Shown: in pieces, positions 1-13,500 of the stretch
Layout: each line of letters starts with the position of its first letter
Numbering within the stretch: the stretch's first letter is position 1
Origin: Harmothoe impar
Taxonomy: Eukaryota > Annelida > Polychaeta > Phyllodocida > Polynoidae
Assembly: GCA_947462335.1 (NCBI GenBank)
Contig: OX381708.1
Location: 8,680,001 to 8,744,000 of the forward strand
DNA length: 64,000 nucleotides
Direction: 5' to 3'
The notes under the pieces: model-generated
The model's database searches: none
What the model saw: only the letters and a program-made list of their open reading frames with translations
Told to the model about the DNA's origin: nothing
Made by a program: the position numbers and the translations under genes

Positions 1-5
1 ATTAC

Positions 6-162
6 CTTCCAAAGTCATGAATCCACTGGGCCTCATCTGCTGACTGCACAAAAGGCAGCATACAATCTACTGTGGCATCGGCATGGTTAACTTGAGTAAG
101 ACTTTTCTCATAACACTGCCCATTGTAGATGCCCATGTTGTCCCCAACACAATCTACGGTGG
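6..162 (-). CDS. CTLD6, N-terminal half exon
   Basis: Phase 1 in, phase 2 out. It holds the first three CTLD cysteines (VDCVG, GQCYEK, VDCML) and ends in WIHDFG, like the other first-half exons. The acceptor follows cttttcag-type sequence, and the donor GTAAT lies on bases 1-5. The second-half exon lies outside the window. Confidence 0.75.
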
Positions 163-2134
163 CTGAAAGACAAGACTCTAGTACTGCAGAAGACTTTCTA
201 GTGTATGCTATGAAATAAGACTTTGCTGACTAGTATTTGAAACGGTCAGAAAATAATCCAAGCCACTGTCATAGCATAAAGAAAAAAAGCATGAGGCGGA
301 GTATGAGACATTTACTACATTTTACAAAATGCATCAAAGTATATATACTTATTTCAGGTGGTGAAGCATAGGGAGACTCCTTCTTTAAAGCAGCTTGCAA
401 AATCTGAATCTTGTTCTGAAATGCCCTGTTCTGCAGGGAGACATGATCAAGATATCCATGAAAAAGAAATCTTTAAATGTCTTTTCTGGGTCAATTTAAT
501 AATTATAACATGAAATGTGCCTTTACACGTTGGGCAATGGGTTGTGTTATTCTGTTACGTTATTGTGTTGTATGTGATACAGCTCACACCTAACTCATGA
601 TGAGACCTTCAGTTTGGACACTTTTCAGGGAAGCTCAGTCTAGGTAAAATAAACAAGTGCTGCCTACCTGCAGTTCCAAGTCCACCTACAACACAAGAGT
701 AGAGGGTCACAGTCAGACATAAAACTAAGTATTAGCCAGTATGATGTTGCTTCTCATAGAATGTGAATACTTATTTGAGACATTTGTCCATGTGAACAAA
801 AAATAAATGGATCTCAAATCAGCAAGAGCTTGTTCTTATACTTTCAAGTTTGAGTTTGAAGAGTGTTTAAACAGGTTTCTCAATAAATATAAAAGTACAC
901 AGGTACGCTTTCACTGGATTCTATTAAATAGTTGAAGAGGTTGTTTTGTTTTTATAAAGAACATACAATCTTAATTTGCACACATTAATACATCACATCC
1001 ATTTCACCATTACACTGATGTGTGATTGACATACAGTCAAACATGATGATTTCACTTGTGTGTTGGGGGGGGGGGCAATTAGGGGTGGATGACAGGTGAT
1101 GTGACACCAAGTGGTGATTTATAATCCATCTAGCATGCATTTTGAGATCAGCAAGACACATTCCTTGTTCTTTAAATACTTGCATTCCATGATCTATTTT
1201 TAGACACAACTGACAAAACAGCTTTAATAGCCCTTATCATACTACATAAAAGAATCACATTTAATACTACATGGGGTCCAACCTGACCCCAGACTAGTAA
1301 AAGTTCCTTCACAATGATGGTTAAATGCAAACTTCATCTTTTGCACGTCCATTCCTTAGGATATTAAGCATCTTTACAAGTCGTGACCATGCTATCATCA
1401 TCAGTTTTAATATGTCTATTAAACACCATTCACAGGAGAAAAAAAATGACAAAATGCTGTCAATCAAAAAGTTTAGTGATCAATTATGTTTTTGCTGTAT
1501 GATATGGTAGATACCCCATATATCTACATGCCTACCAAATTTCTTTTTTCTGTGAATCAATTTTGTTTGTGTTCGTCCAGATTCTTGCAGCAGAAAAACC
1601 TGTAAGATGGCTCTGATGCTGTATTTAGCCTCCAGAAGTTTAAACTTGGCAACTCGTACCTGAATAAAAGTCTTTTCTATGTGAGGGACACATATTTTTT
1701 ATCAGATTTAATAAATTTTCAGATGTATAGGATCTCATCTAGCCTTTTTTGTTCTTTACAGAATGTTCTTCCTAACCTAAACATTTATATTGTTTCCAGC
1801 AAAATAATTCCTGGGGATCAGTATATGATATTAAGGCATTTTGAATGACACAATATTTGTGACAATTAAATAAAAATTGGAACACTACTTCTAAGAAATT
1901 AGATGCCTGGGGTCCAGTTGGACTCCAGGTTGTAAGATAAGGATTAAAGTGTACATTTATAGAATGATCATGTTATTTTCTCTCTCTGTGTCTCTCTCTG
2001 TCTCTGTCTCTGTTTCCCTGTCTCTCTCTGTCTCTCTCTGTTTCTCTGTCTCTGTCATTGTCTCTGTCTCTCTCCGTCTCTGTTTCTCTGTCTGTCTGTC
2101 TGTCGGTCTGTCGGTCTGTCTGTCTGTCTATCGG

Positions 2135-2165
<31 letters not shown>

Positions 2166-4518
2166 GTATACATATATATATACATATATACATATATATT
2201 GATGAATTGAACAGTATTTAGGGTTTCAGATCTGGATATAGATACATGGTTTATACAGGTTTCATATGGCTGGTTTTGGTCAATGACATGGACAAGTCCA
2301 ACACTAGCAGTCATATCACTTATCTTTATATATATATTATTGCTCAAAAAATGTATTCAAATGAATTAATTTTAACCACTCAGCTGTAAAATTAATTGCT
2401 TGGTTTGGTGTTAAAACCCTGAGATACATACAAGATAACTGTGCACGCTACTCACAAATATATTCATAGGTTGTTGAACATCGGACTGCTTCTATTGTGT
2501 AGTCTGACCGGAGCACTGCACAATGGTTGTCTGATGTAGGTGGAGACTTCCACTTTGTCAGGGGGTAGGTGGTAGGGCTGCCATCCTCAAACTCCCAGGG
2601 GGAACCATCAGCTATCCTACTCAAGCTAATCCATGTGTCAGCACTGAAAGAGGCAAAAGTCATGTAGTATGGTGACTCTCAGTGCTCTATCACTGAAATA
2701 GTGCTACACATGTAGTATGTCACTTCTCAGTACCCTAATAACCCAACACTCTTGTTCTATTACACAAATTAACTACCATTCCCTTAGTCTTACAACAGCA
2801 AGGGCAGTTGCCACACCCACTTGTGCATACTTGAGTCAGGGTTGGGAGCATCACACTGTGGACACTTGAGGCAGTTGTACACCACAGAAGGAAATTGTCA
2901 AATTGGAGGGTTGCAATTCAGTAATACACTCACCCCACAAAGTCTATGATTGCTTTTAATGTAGCATCATTATGCACAGCGAGCAGGAGACATTGGCTGC
3001 GGGCCACCATAAAGTTGGTGTATGTGTACTTCTGGTAACAACCCCTTCCAAACACTCTCAAGTCTGCTCCAACACATGGGACGTCTGTAGAAACTAAAGG
3101 ATAAACAATAACAACAGCTTTTATCATAACATGGCATTTAGATGAAATTGAAGTTGGACCATGAGCTTAGCCAAGTGGTCTGTGTGATCAGCCTAGTTCA
3201 GGTCTGATTGACCAGGCCTACACTCACTGTATGCTTACAGTTCTTCAACCTATTTACAGTTCTTGGAGACTATGCAGGTGATACTCTGGTGGTGTCTTTC
3301 CCTCATAAGTCCTCTATGCAACCCATGCCAAGGTATTATACATGGAAGACTTTTATCGATTTCCCATAAAGCAGACAAGAATGTCATGCCATAGTTATAT
3401 GAGGTTAATATCGATGTAATGTGGCGTACATGAACAATTCTGACTATAAAAAGCTCCCGATTCAATACAATTAAAATTACCTGAAAACTAAATGGCTGGA
3501 ACTCTGTTGGCCAAAAGTAAATGTTAGCAACACATCTTACAAAGGCAATCCTTACCTGTACGTGTTGGTCTCTGCATATCTGAAACAGTGAAAGGGATAT
3601 GAGATTTACAATCTACTCATTACTGAAAGTAATGCAAAAAAGATATGGCAATGATTAGTTATGAATATAATTTGCATGAATGCAGGATATGTAACATTCA
3701 AGGAAGGTGTTTCTCATGATAATCATCATAATCCCCCAATATTTATGTTTGAACAATCTTATTTTTCTCTCAAACTCACCACACAATGGTATATCACATA
3801 ACTCAAAGCGGACAGGTTTATCAACGTAGCACCAAGGGCCTGGTTCTGAGTCTGGGTTGCGGCAGTAGTTACCAGCATCACTGAGGGTGGCATCAGGGTA
3901 CAAAGCCGGATCGGTGTAGGTGTGTTGATTCGGTGTCTGAGAATCCCATCGTTGACACGTAGAGCCTGATGAAGATGTACTCAAAGTCCCCTTATACTCT
4001 TTGCCAGCAGGGGTCGATAGGCATCCTGAAACAATGATTAGGTGGGTGTGATTGCTGCCTGGGAGGATGGGGGTGGGAAGGCTGGTTCTTGACAGTTTGC
4101 TTTATACTCCGGGCTTGTAGACATGGAGTGACATCAGTGGTGGAGGTGCCAGTATTGCACCTGGAGGTGTCAGTATTGCACCTGGAGGTGCCGGTATTGC
4201 ACCTGGAGGTGCCAGTATTGCACCTGGAGGTGCCGGTATTGCACCTGGAGGGCGCATGGTTATAGCCTGGATGTATGGAGGTGCGGCTGTTGGAACTTTT
4301 GGGGGTAAAGGCCCTACACTTAATAGAACAGGATTGGTCTTAGAATTTGGCTTAGGGTTTTGTGCATGGTTTTTAATCAGATTGAAGTTGCTGTCTTGCT
4401 GACTGAAAGATGAGGGTTGTTGGGTCGTATGGGTGGCCTGGCTTGGTGCTGGCACTACTATTTTATACACCATAAAAAAGAAGATTGAAAGAAATAGCTG
4501 TGCTGCTTTAACCAAAAG

Positions 4519-4576
<58 letters not shown>

Positions 4577-7500
4577 TATATGTGTGTGTGTATATATAAT
4601 CATAATGTTTAAATAACTGCTAAAATACATACCACTGATTTGACAAAGGTATCTGAATGGTTTAGAGCATCCGCTATCAGCCCAGTGTAAGTTCCAGCCA
4701 GTTCTAATAATTGTCGCAGTACACAGGTCAGTAGCACCATTTGGTTCAGAGGTATGATAATGCGACCACCAGAAGGGGCTCCCATCATTCCATGCTGTAT
4801 TAGGTTCTTCGTATCCAATCCATAACCACTGAGCATTGTATGCACTGCAAGCAAGGTGGGTATTCAGTGTTATAGATCTACAGCTTGATGGTATTGAAGC
4901 ACATTATCATAAGGCATAATAAGATCCACACTTAGAGATTGGGTCTGACCTGGTATATTTCTTGAGCTGAAGTTTTAAAGTGGAAACTGACAGCTCCTCT
5001 TCAACAATGGCTCTAAGAATATTGGCTGCATAATGGATCTGATGGATTACTAGGGCATATTTATACAATTATGTATAGGACAGACCTGGCCAAAACTTGG
5101 AATTATCAAAGTATGACTGATTATGATCCACTGTGTTGTCCCTCTATGGCAACACCTATGGAGGTCATCAACAACGCACCTTTTAAGGGTTTGTTCATAT
5201 GTAATAGGGAACATTTAAGGAATGAACAACCCACTTTAATCCTAAGTAACAGAGTACTGAATAGTGAGTAACTCACCAGGCATCATGCATCATGCCAACC
5301 CCATGGGGTTGAGACAATACCAGAGGGTCGGCATGATGCACTGATGCAGCAACGGTGAGTTGCTCGCCAGGGCTGCATTTGTGCATCATGACAACAAATG
5401 TCATCTTTTTGTGACTTCCATGCTAAAGGGTTAAGAAATGAGTCAATCTCATAGGGTTGGTATGGGGCTTGAGTACAAGCCAAGCAAGGGCATATCACAT
5501 TGAAGCTGATAACAATTTAAAAATGGCTGAAAAAATTCTTGCCTTAAGCTACTAAGGAATCCTGCAAGAAAGTCTGATGTTTCCTGTGAGTCGATTGTAG
5601 CGAGGTTGCCACCTCTGTTGGCACATGCCTGTTCCGCATTGCTGAATGAGGTTGGTGTTGTGACTAGCCAGTAGCATGTGGAACTCTTGTGTGGATTCCA
5701 TCCTGACTGACAGAAACTTGCTGTAATACAAGAATTTGGTAATATGGTACTCTATTAAGACTCAATTAGTGCCATTCAATGAACTCTTAATGTGAAATTT
5801 CATTACTCATTGAGAAATTTGAGAACAGTTTACTAGAATTGTTCACCATTGAGGGTTAAGTCATGAGGGGGAGTTAAGTTGGATAAAAAAGAGAGTCTTA
5901 CGTATGGGGCCAGTAGTGGTGCTTGGGGAAGCAGCTGAAAATGGAAATGAACTAAATAAGACAAAACAGAAATGATGATTATTTACATGTAAGAATTTCC
6001 CTACGGTTTCTTGAGACGATATTTTATTCATGTTGGGCTTTTAATTTTAATATGCCACAAACTCCTGAGTTATGCAGTATTGGCTATTTCTGGTCTTTTT
6101 CAGCCTTATACCCCATCAAAATATAAACATATACATGTATCTTTTTTTTTCTTTTTTTTTGGTATATGTGAGAAAACATCCTAAGCTTTCAGGATTTTCT
6201 TTTTTTGTGTGTATTGGCCCAAAAATGGCATGTTTATCATGTCCCCCTTGAAAAAAAAAGATTAATGCAAAGTGCAACATACCTATTTAATTAATTTATT
6301 TCTTGTATATGTGTTTAGTCACCAGGAGTATCACATAATCAAACATGTGTAACAGATCTTACGTTCTAAGGATATCTTTATTATACTATCAAATACAGAG
6401 TCAAAAACAGTTTGATTCAAGTGTACAGGCTGCAAAACTCAAGTTTTATTACCATTTCAGTTTGTACATTGATCACAACTCACTCTGTACGTTCTAGTTT
6501 GGTCTTAGCTAAGTAAGTGCTGGACTGTATGTGAGGAGCGATACTTGCATATTATCTACGGGCGAGTCCTCCTGGGCATTGGCTTATCTAGTAAACCAAC
6601 CTGCGCGTGCACACACAGGTAAGATGTCTATAACGACCCCTGTCCATACCCCAGAGCAGAAGCAGGTGCTGCTGACTGCTGAAGGGCACTCTTCACAAAA
6701 CGTCTCCCAACAGGACCAGCACAATAATAGTACCTATAAAACCCTGCCCCTACACATGTAAGAAATTGTTCACCGCGGAGGATTATGTCCTGAGTGGAAG
6801 CTGAGTTAGATAACATAGAGGGTCTCACGTATGGTGGCGGTGGTGGTAGAAGTGGTGGTTTGTGAAGAGGCTGAAGAAGGAAATGGAAATTAATCAAACA
6901 ACAGAAATGGTGATTATCTAAATGATGGGATTTCCCAAAAAGATGCTCTTCAGCCTGTAACGGGCAGCTATTACTGCTATGTTATCTTGTATATCTATAA
7001 ATATGTGTTGTTGTTATGATGTAAAACATGATGGGTTCTATAACTGTTCATAAAGTGTTTATTTGTTCCTTAATGAGTACCGACGGTTCTTTACCTACAC
7101 GGCCGTTATCATATTCGGTTATATACCAAATTTACCGGTACTACCCACAGTAATATGTTGGGTTTTATAACGTATTACATAACTATAACGCTTGGTGGCG
7201 CTGCTGGTACTGTCATGTGACTGCCACAGCCCTGTATATAAGGTGGACTGCTTCCCATTGGAAGTCAGTCAGGTTTGGTTACTGCTGAGGCGACACCTCC
7301 CTGTACTCCGGGTTTACACTACGCTGTAGCTTGTTGCCCTACTGTATTATTTCATAGATCTTGTTCTGATCACTGTTATAGCCTATGGTTACTTCAGGTA
7401 AACAATACCGAACGCTTGTTAAATAAAGTCGCCTTATATTAACGCTTAATAGTACCTTGTCTGGTTTTTGTTCTCATGAAGTCACACTCGTAGTATAGAC

Positions 7501-10500
7501 CAACTACAAGCCTTTACTTTTGAGTTTGAGTTTGCAATTGATTCATACATATGCTGCATAATGAAAGGGGGCTAGGCACAGGTAATGGTGATGTAGCGTG
7601 GTCTTATGCACCAGATTAATCAACATCAAACCAAACAAATCTTCCTATTACTGCAAAAAGATCCTGCAGAGAAGGTCATAGCTACAAAGAGAGGAAAAGT
7701 AGTGGTTGTCTATTCCTTACAATGTGTCAGAACAAGAGAGTTTGGGGGTAAGGAATTTTAACAAAATACTGGACTCTCATTCCAAGAGTTCAGCATCAAC
7801 AACTCTGGAAGGAGAGTCCAGCATTGCCAGACTCTGAAAGTAGTCCAGCATTGCAAGACTCTGGAAGGAGTCAAGCATTGCCAGACTCCTGCTCACTCAC
7901 AGAACACTTGCATACTGAACACTATCCAGAGGTGCCATGAAAGGAGGGGAGGCATATATCACCCTTATGCCGGGACAAAAGAAACTTTTCAATCAATCAA
8001 TGCAATCAATACTTACTGGGGGCAGCTGGGCCTACAAAACAAAAGTGGAATGTTTATGTCACACATTGAGATATAACAAAGGGCTATCCTTAATCTCTGA
8101 TACATATATATGAAAATAAAGTAAAGTATCACTCTCAGAATTAGTAGTACGTTGCATTTACAAATGAGTACACTGTTTTGGTCATTGATATAGCTGTCTC
8201 AATATTTAGCTTGCAGTCTCAATACTAAATTATACACACTGCAACCAACACCAAGCCATATATGTTTATTTTTGTACCTTTTAACACAGAATGACTCTTA
8301 CATCCTTCATTATGGTGAATTACTGTAAACATTACTTACAAACAAAGGATCTCAAGAGACTGCAATCTGCAGAGTTTATTTCATACTGTATATTGATGAC
8401 TGCACAGTGTTCACCAGCGAAAGGATGCCGAGATTTCCACTTTGTCAGCACGTAGGTGGTGGAACTGCCGTCTTCAAACTGCCAGGGAGAACTGTCATCT
8501 GCCCTAGTCAGACCAATCCAGGGGTTAACCCTGAAAATGTTATTCACAGTATAAGTACTTTTTTACTATTTGTCGACACATAAGCAGTTATTGTCAAACT
8601 TTCAAACCCTAAGAGTTGACAGCGGGATGTTCACTACTTATGCAGGTTGGGAAAATCCTGCCATTCATACCTTGAAGGGAGAAAATAGGGTGAGGGGGTT
8701 TCTTCCCTGGATTTTCAGTTTATATACATTAAATTTCGGTTCAATCAGAAAATCCAATTTGCTGATATCTTACCATTATATGCTGATAATGATTAACCTA
8801 TCTAAAGGTACACAATATAGTTAGCTAGTTGTATGTGAATGGGCTTGTATAACATTCTTGTATTTTTCGAGATATAATGATTTAAATGTCAAAATGTAGC
8901 CTAAATAAGGTACATTTATATGTGGACTCCGCTCCCCCCTCACCCCTCCCTTACCACAACACCTGGATAAAATACTGCACTGGGAGATTCCCCCTTGGAG
9001 GGGTAAACCGGTGGCGGCCCTTATCTCTCCCGGCGGCCCTTATCTCTGTAGAGATAAGTGCAGGGCGCCGACCAGGGGGCAGGCCTAAGTAAGGGAGGAT
9101 CTCCCCTTGCTGGGAGAACCTCCCCTGTAGGCTGATATACCTGCAATGGAGAATGTCCGGTATTGTCCAGGCCTTTTATGGTGTGGCAGAACTTACCTCA
9201 ACATTATTGAAAATACCAAAACTAAAGGTTAGCAGATCCGAGCGCTTTAGAAACTTATGTCTTAGATGATGTTAAACAACAATCTGCAAAAGTTGTGAAA
9301 ATGTAATTCTTTGTAAATCATTGTGCACGGTGATCAGAAACCCAGGTTTTTTTGACTGACCAAAATTCATGTTTGTTAGGACATGGGGTACATTCATGTG
9401 TTATCAGCTGGTTATTTATGGTCAGTAACAGCCCATTAGTTGCATTGGCCTGAGTGATGGTCTTTTACAATATATTTCCAATGGGAAGAAAAAGCATGTG
9501 CAGTGATTCCTTTTGTTTACCATAGTTGAGCATGAATGGATTAGGTAGGATGGTCCGGTTGACGAACTGCCATTTCTGCCTAAAGCTTGCAGTGAACGAT
9601 GTACAGTGGTTTTTTGTTGAATCTGACATGTGAAAATCCACCGAAAGATATTTTCCCCAAAATGGGCCCTAGAAAAGTGTATATCTATTATGTTTATAGG
9701 CCTAAGCTTTTGCTAGGACATACACTCAGAATCCATTGCTATAAAAATGGTTCAAGTCATGGTCAAAGTCAATTCAGACATTTAACTTCAGCTTAATTCA
9801 CTCATCCACTTTTATTATGCTAGACCATCTTATCAGAGGCATGTTGAAAATAATATTTTTAAGGCCAATATCGAGCTCAGGGTCCAGCTGGTCTTGATTA
9901 TGGTTAACAGCCAGTCAATTTATATTGAGAAGATTGAATCTAAGAAAACACTGAAACTCTAGTCTGTATTGTGGTGTGGGTTGTAACATTACGACTGTTA
10001 CAACGAACCGGCGGCCATTTTGAAATACCAAGGTTTCCTACTATTTCTGCTGGCTCAACTTGCTCCATATCGGGGATAGATATTGGCGGAAGTCACATGA
10101 TCAAACAGTTAGAACCTGAATCTATCTATAGAAGGTCCCATGTTAATGACGTGCCATGCCCATATGGATGCCACTTGGGGCCAGCCAGAACGCCAGGTTA
10201 TAAACCATAGGCCAGATGGCATGGGAGTAACCAATGTTTTAGCTTGATAAAATACTTAAACTCTAGCATTGCAGGAAATGTACTCACCCTACAAAATCTC
10301 GCATCCATATGATATCAGCGTCAGACTGGACAGAAGGCAGCTGACATTTGGCATTGGCGGCTATGTAGGACCTTGTATATGTATTTTTCTGATAACAAAC
10401 ACCTCCGTACGCATCCATATCTGTACCAACACATGGCACTGCTGCAGGAAATGATCATAATGATTATCGGTATTTCAATAACATAGTAACATAATGGGAG

Positions 10501-13500
10501 GCATACTGACCAGAACAGGATGCAGTAGTAATAAAGTAACTTCTGCTGGTTATAATGCAATAGTTTACATATTAAGAAAGAGTGCTATTGTTCTACCTCT
10601 GGTAATATGGTATTGAAAAGAGTGGGGACAATCAGATGCCATGGTCAAGCCTGTCTCTTGGGTCATTCCCCATCTTTTATACAAACAAATAAGGTAAATA
10701 TGTTGTCAGAGTCCCTGTCTGTTTGCCTGTCTTAAGCAGTTCTTTTCTTTGGTTTGCACAAGGAACCCCTATTTTGCGCAATCAGATTGACTGACTCAAT
10801 AAAGGTTGAAACTAAACACAGGAACATGTGTTTTAGTCTATTGACAGGTTACTTTATCAGTCGGTATTGAACTGATTAAATTAGACACTCAACAGACTAA
10901 CTATCACTCTTTTGGATGAAGATTTCTCATCCTCAACCAGCCTAATGTCCTTTACCATGGTGATCAGATCACCAAGGGAGTCAGGCATGGAGCCCAATCC
11001 CAGAGGGGAATGTCTTTGGCAAAGACATTTTTCAGTCAACAGATTAAAACTATTGTAGCTATGTCTTCAACCCACAGACAGCACACTGTAAAAAGTCTCC
11101 CTTAAAATTACGGTAAAACGCTAGCAGTAAAATCAATGAATGGGGGATTTAAAGGCCTTTCCTGTTGTGTTTTTAAGGTGATTCATCATTATTATACAGT
11201 GATTCTCTACTATTCAATGATAGTTATAAGTGCTTCTTGAGTTTTGATGCATATTTTATGCTTTTATTTAAATTCTATGCCTGTAAATATAAGGCCTGAG
11301 AAGCAAAATTTAATGCCTCATAGCAATATGTTATTACAATCCATGAGCAAGAGATAATCTAGGATGTTACAAAGAAACTCTGATAACAGTCTCCATGTTT
11401 AATTCTAATTACTACAACATGGGTGTTTATACTATTTGTACTAGTTACCAGGATCTCAAAAAGAAAAATGATATATGTAACCTTTCATATGCTTAAGGCT
11501 TCAATTTTGATTGAGTAATCAATGAGATAGTTGGATATCTTTCTATATCTGACACACTTAGGTATGTTTTAATGTGAAAACTTCCACTAAAGTCTTGCTA
11601 TTAAACCAAGTTACCACCTGTTTGGCAAACATTTAATGCAAGATTCCTGTTTAGAGCTCAAAATAGCCTGACATTATGCAAAAACAGCACTTTAATCCTC
11701 AAGGGTGGCGTAGTGCTTTAGTGCATTAAATTAAATGCTAATTAAAGCAACATATAAAAAATGCAGAATTCCACCATATTTCAAATATAGACAGCACTAG
11801 AATACAGGGAAAACACAGAGTACTCATGTATATTAAGTTGTTTATTATGTGAATCTGATTGACATATTATATGCATGGTGCACTATATGATGCTCACTCA
11901 ACTCAACTAACCCAACCTCAGTGTGCCAAGAAACCTAGGTATGCAAGAGCCCAGGTTCTTTTGGTGTGAGGGGCAATCCGTAGCTCAAGTCATGTGATAA
12001 CAGATCATAAATTACAATACAATTGCATGAGCATCCAATCAAATGGATTACCATGGCCAGCCACCAACTATTACAACCTCTTAAACAGAAAGTAAAAACT
12101 GAACTCTCATTTATTTGCAGACTTATATTTGATGTTGCAGTGAGGCCTCTATTATCGAGCCTTCAACGATACAATACTGTTGTTTACTTAGCTGCTTTTG
12201 TTTTCTGATTATTTAAGTGTTTGTAATGACTTACCTGCAGGAGGCGGAGGTGTGGGGGCTGCGGGGGTAGTCTGAACTGAAAGTGTTTAGTTGTACATTC
12301 AGAACCAGACAATAACGGAAAAACATTCTACTCAGTAGAGCAAGCCCTAGCCTACCGCAAAGCTATCTTCGCAAAAAAAATGGATAAGGCAAATCGTATT
12401 CTTGATACGTATGACCCCAGGGCAGCTAGGAACATAGCCAAAACCATAGTGTGTGAAGAATGGAGAAAACACGATGAGGACCACCTGGAGGAGCTCAACC
12501 TCTACAAATATGAGCAAGACGAGGAACTAATGCAGATGATCCTGGGATCTGGAGATAGACAGCTACTGGAGGCAACCTCAGATTTATACTGGGGAGTAGG
12601 GGCCAGCTTGCGTGCTAAATCCCTATTTACAGGAAAATACAAAGGAAAAAACAGGGGGGGTGAGGCACTTATGAAGGTCCGGGCTGAACTAATCAGACGA
12701 GTAAAACCCACAGTCTCCTCTACCCAACCAACCACCCCTACGTCAGTACCGGTAGCACAGCCTCCACCAACCAATGTGATCCCTCCTATGAACAACACAG
12801 GAGCAGCTCAAACTCAGGAAGCAGTCACAACCCAGTCTGTGACCCCAATAGTAAAACGAGTGCATTTTACTGCAGCACCATCAAGCATTTAGTGCTGGAA
12901 CTAGTGTTAGTTCTCTAGTATAGAAAGGGCCTGTGCGGTATCTTTAAGGATGCTGCGGGCCTAAATAAATAGACACAGAGTATTCATGTATATTAACTTC
13001 TATACCTGTGCAAATGCTTCAGTTGGCACAGACCGGACCCTGTAACACTGTGGATGTCCTCTATAATATAACTCTCTAAGGGCTTTAACCCTTTACGGAC
13101 GGATGTCAGTCAAAGGTGACATTTGTTGTAATGATGCATCAATGAAGTCTTGGTGAGTAACTTGCTGGTGCTGCATTGTTGCCAACCCTACCAGAGTGCC
13201 TCAACCTCATAAGGATGGATATCAGTAAAAGATAAAAAAATTGTTTTCATGATGAACCAATGCAGCACTGGCGACTTACTCGCCAGGGCTACATTCATGC
13301 ATCATGACGACCAAGGGCATGATACATCAATACATCATGGTGTCCTTGAAGAGTTAAACTGCGATAATGTTCAAGGCTATAAGCATGCACGTTGATGGTA
13401 AATGGCATTTCACATTCATGCACTATGCAAAGCTTAAATGTGACCCGTTTTAATGAAATGGGTCGTAAGTCGCACAAGAAAAATGTGATATTGCCATATT

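Larger units (their letters stand above)
11837..12972 (+). mobile_element. Retroposed element with a NADAR ORF, flanked by a 24-base target duplication
   Basis: The element begins gttgtttattatg and ends with a ctaaataaata tail. It is flanked by a 24-base direct repeat (11813-11836 and 12973-12996, one mismatch, ending tgtatattaa). A long duplication and an A/TAAA-type tail suggest LINE-style insertion (inference). A relative with the coding part deleted lies at 19.6-20.2 kb. Confidence 0.65.

Noticed and set aside
1949..2221. 90-codon Ser/Val/Leu-rich frame
   Set aside because: Translation of a TCTCTG microsatellite.
12502..12798. 98-codon minus-strand frame
   Set aside because: Shadow of the NADAR frame on the other strand.
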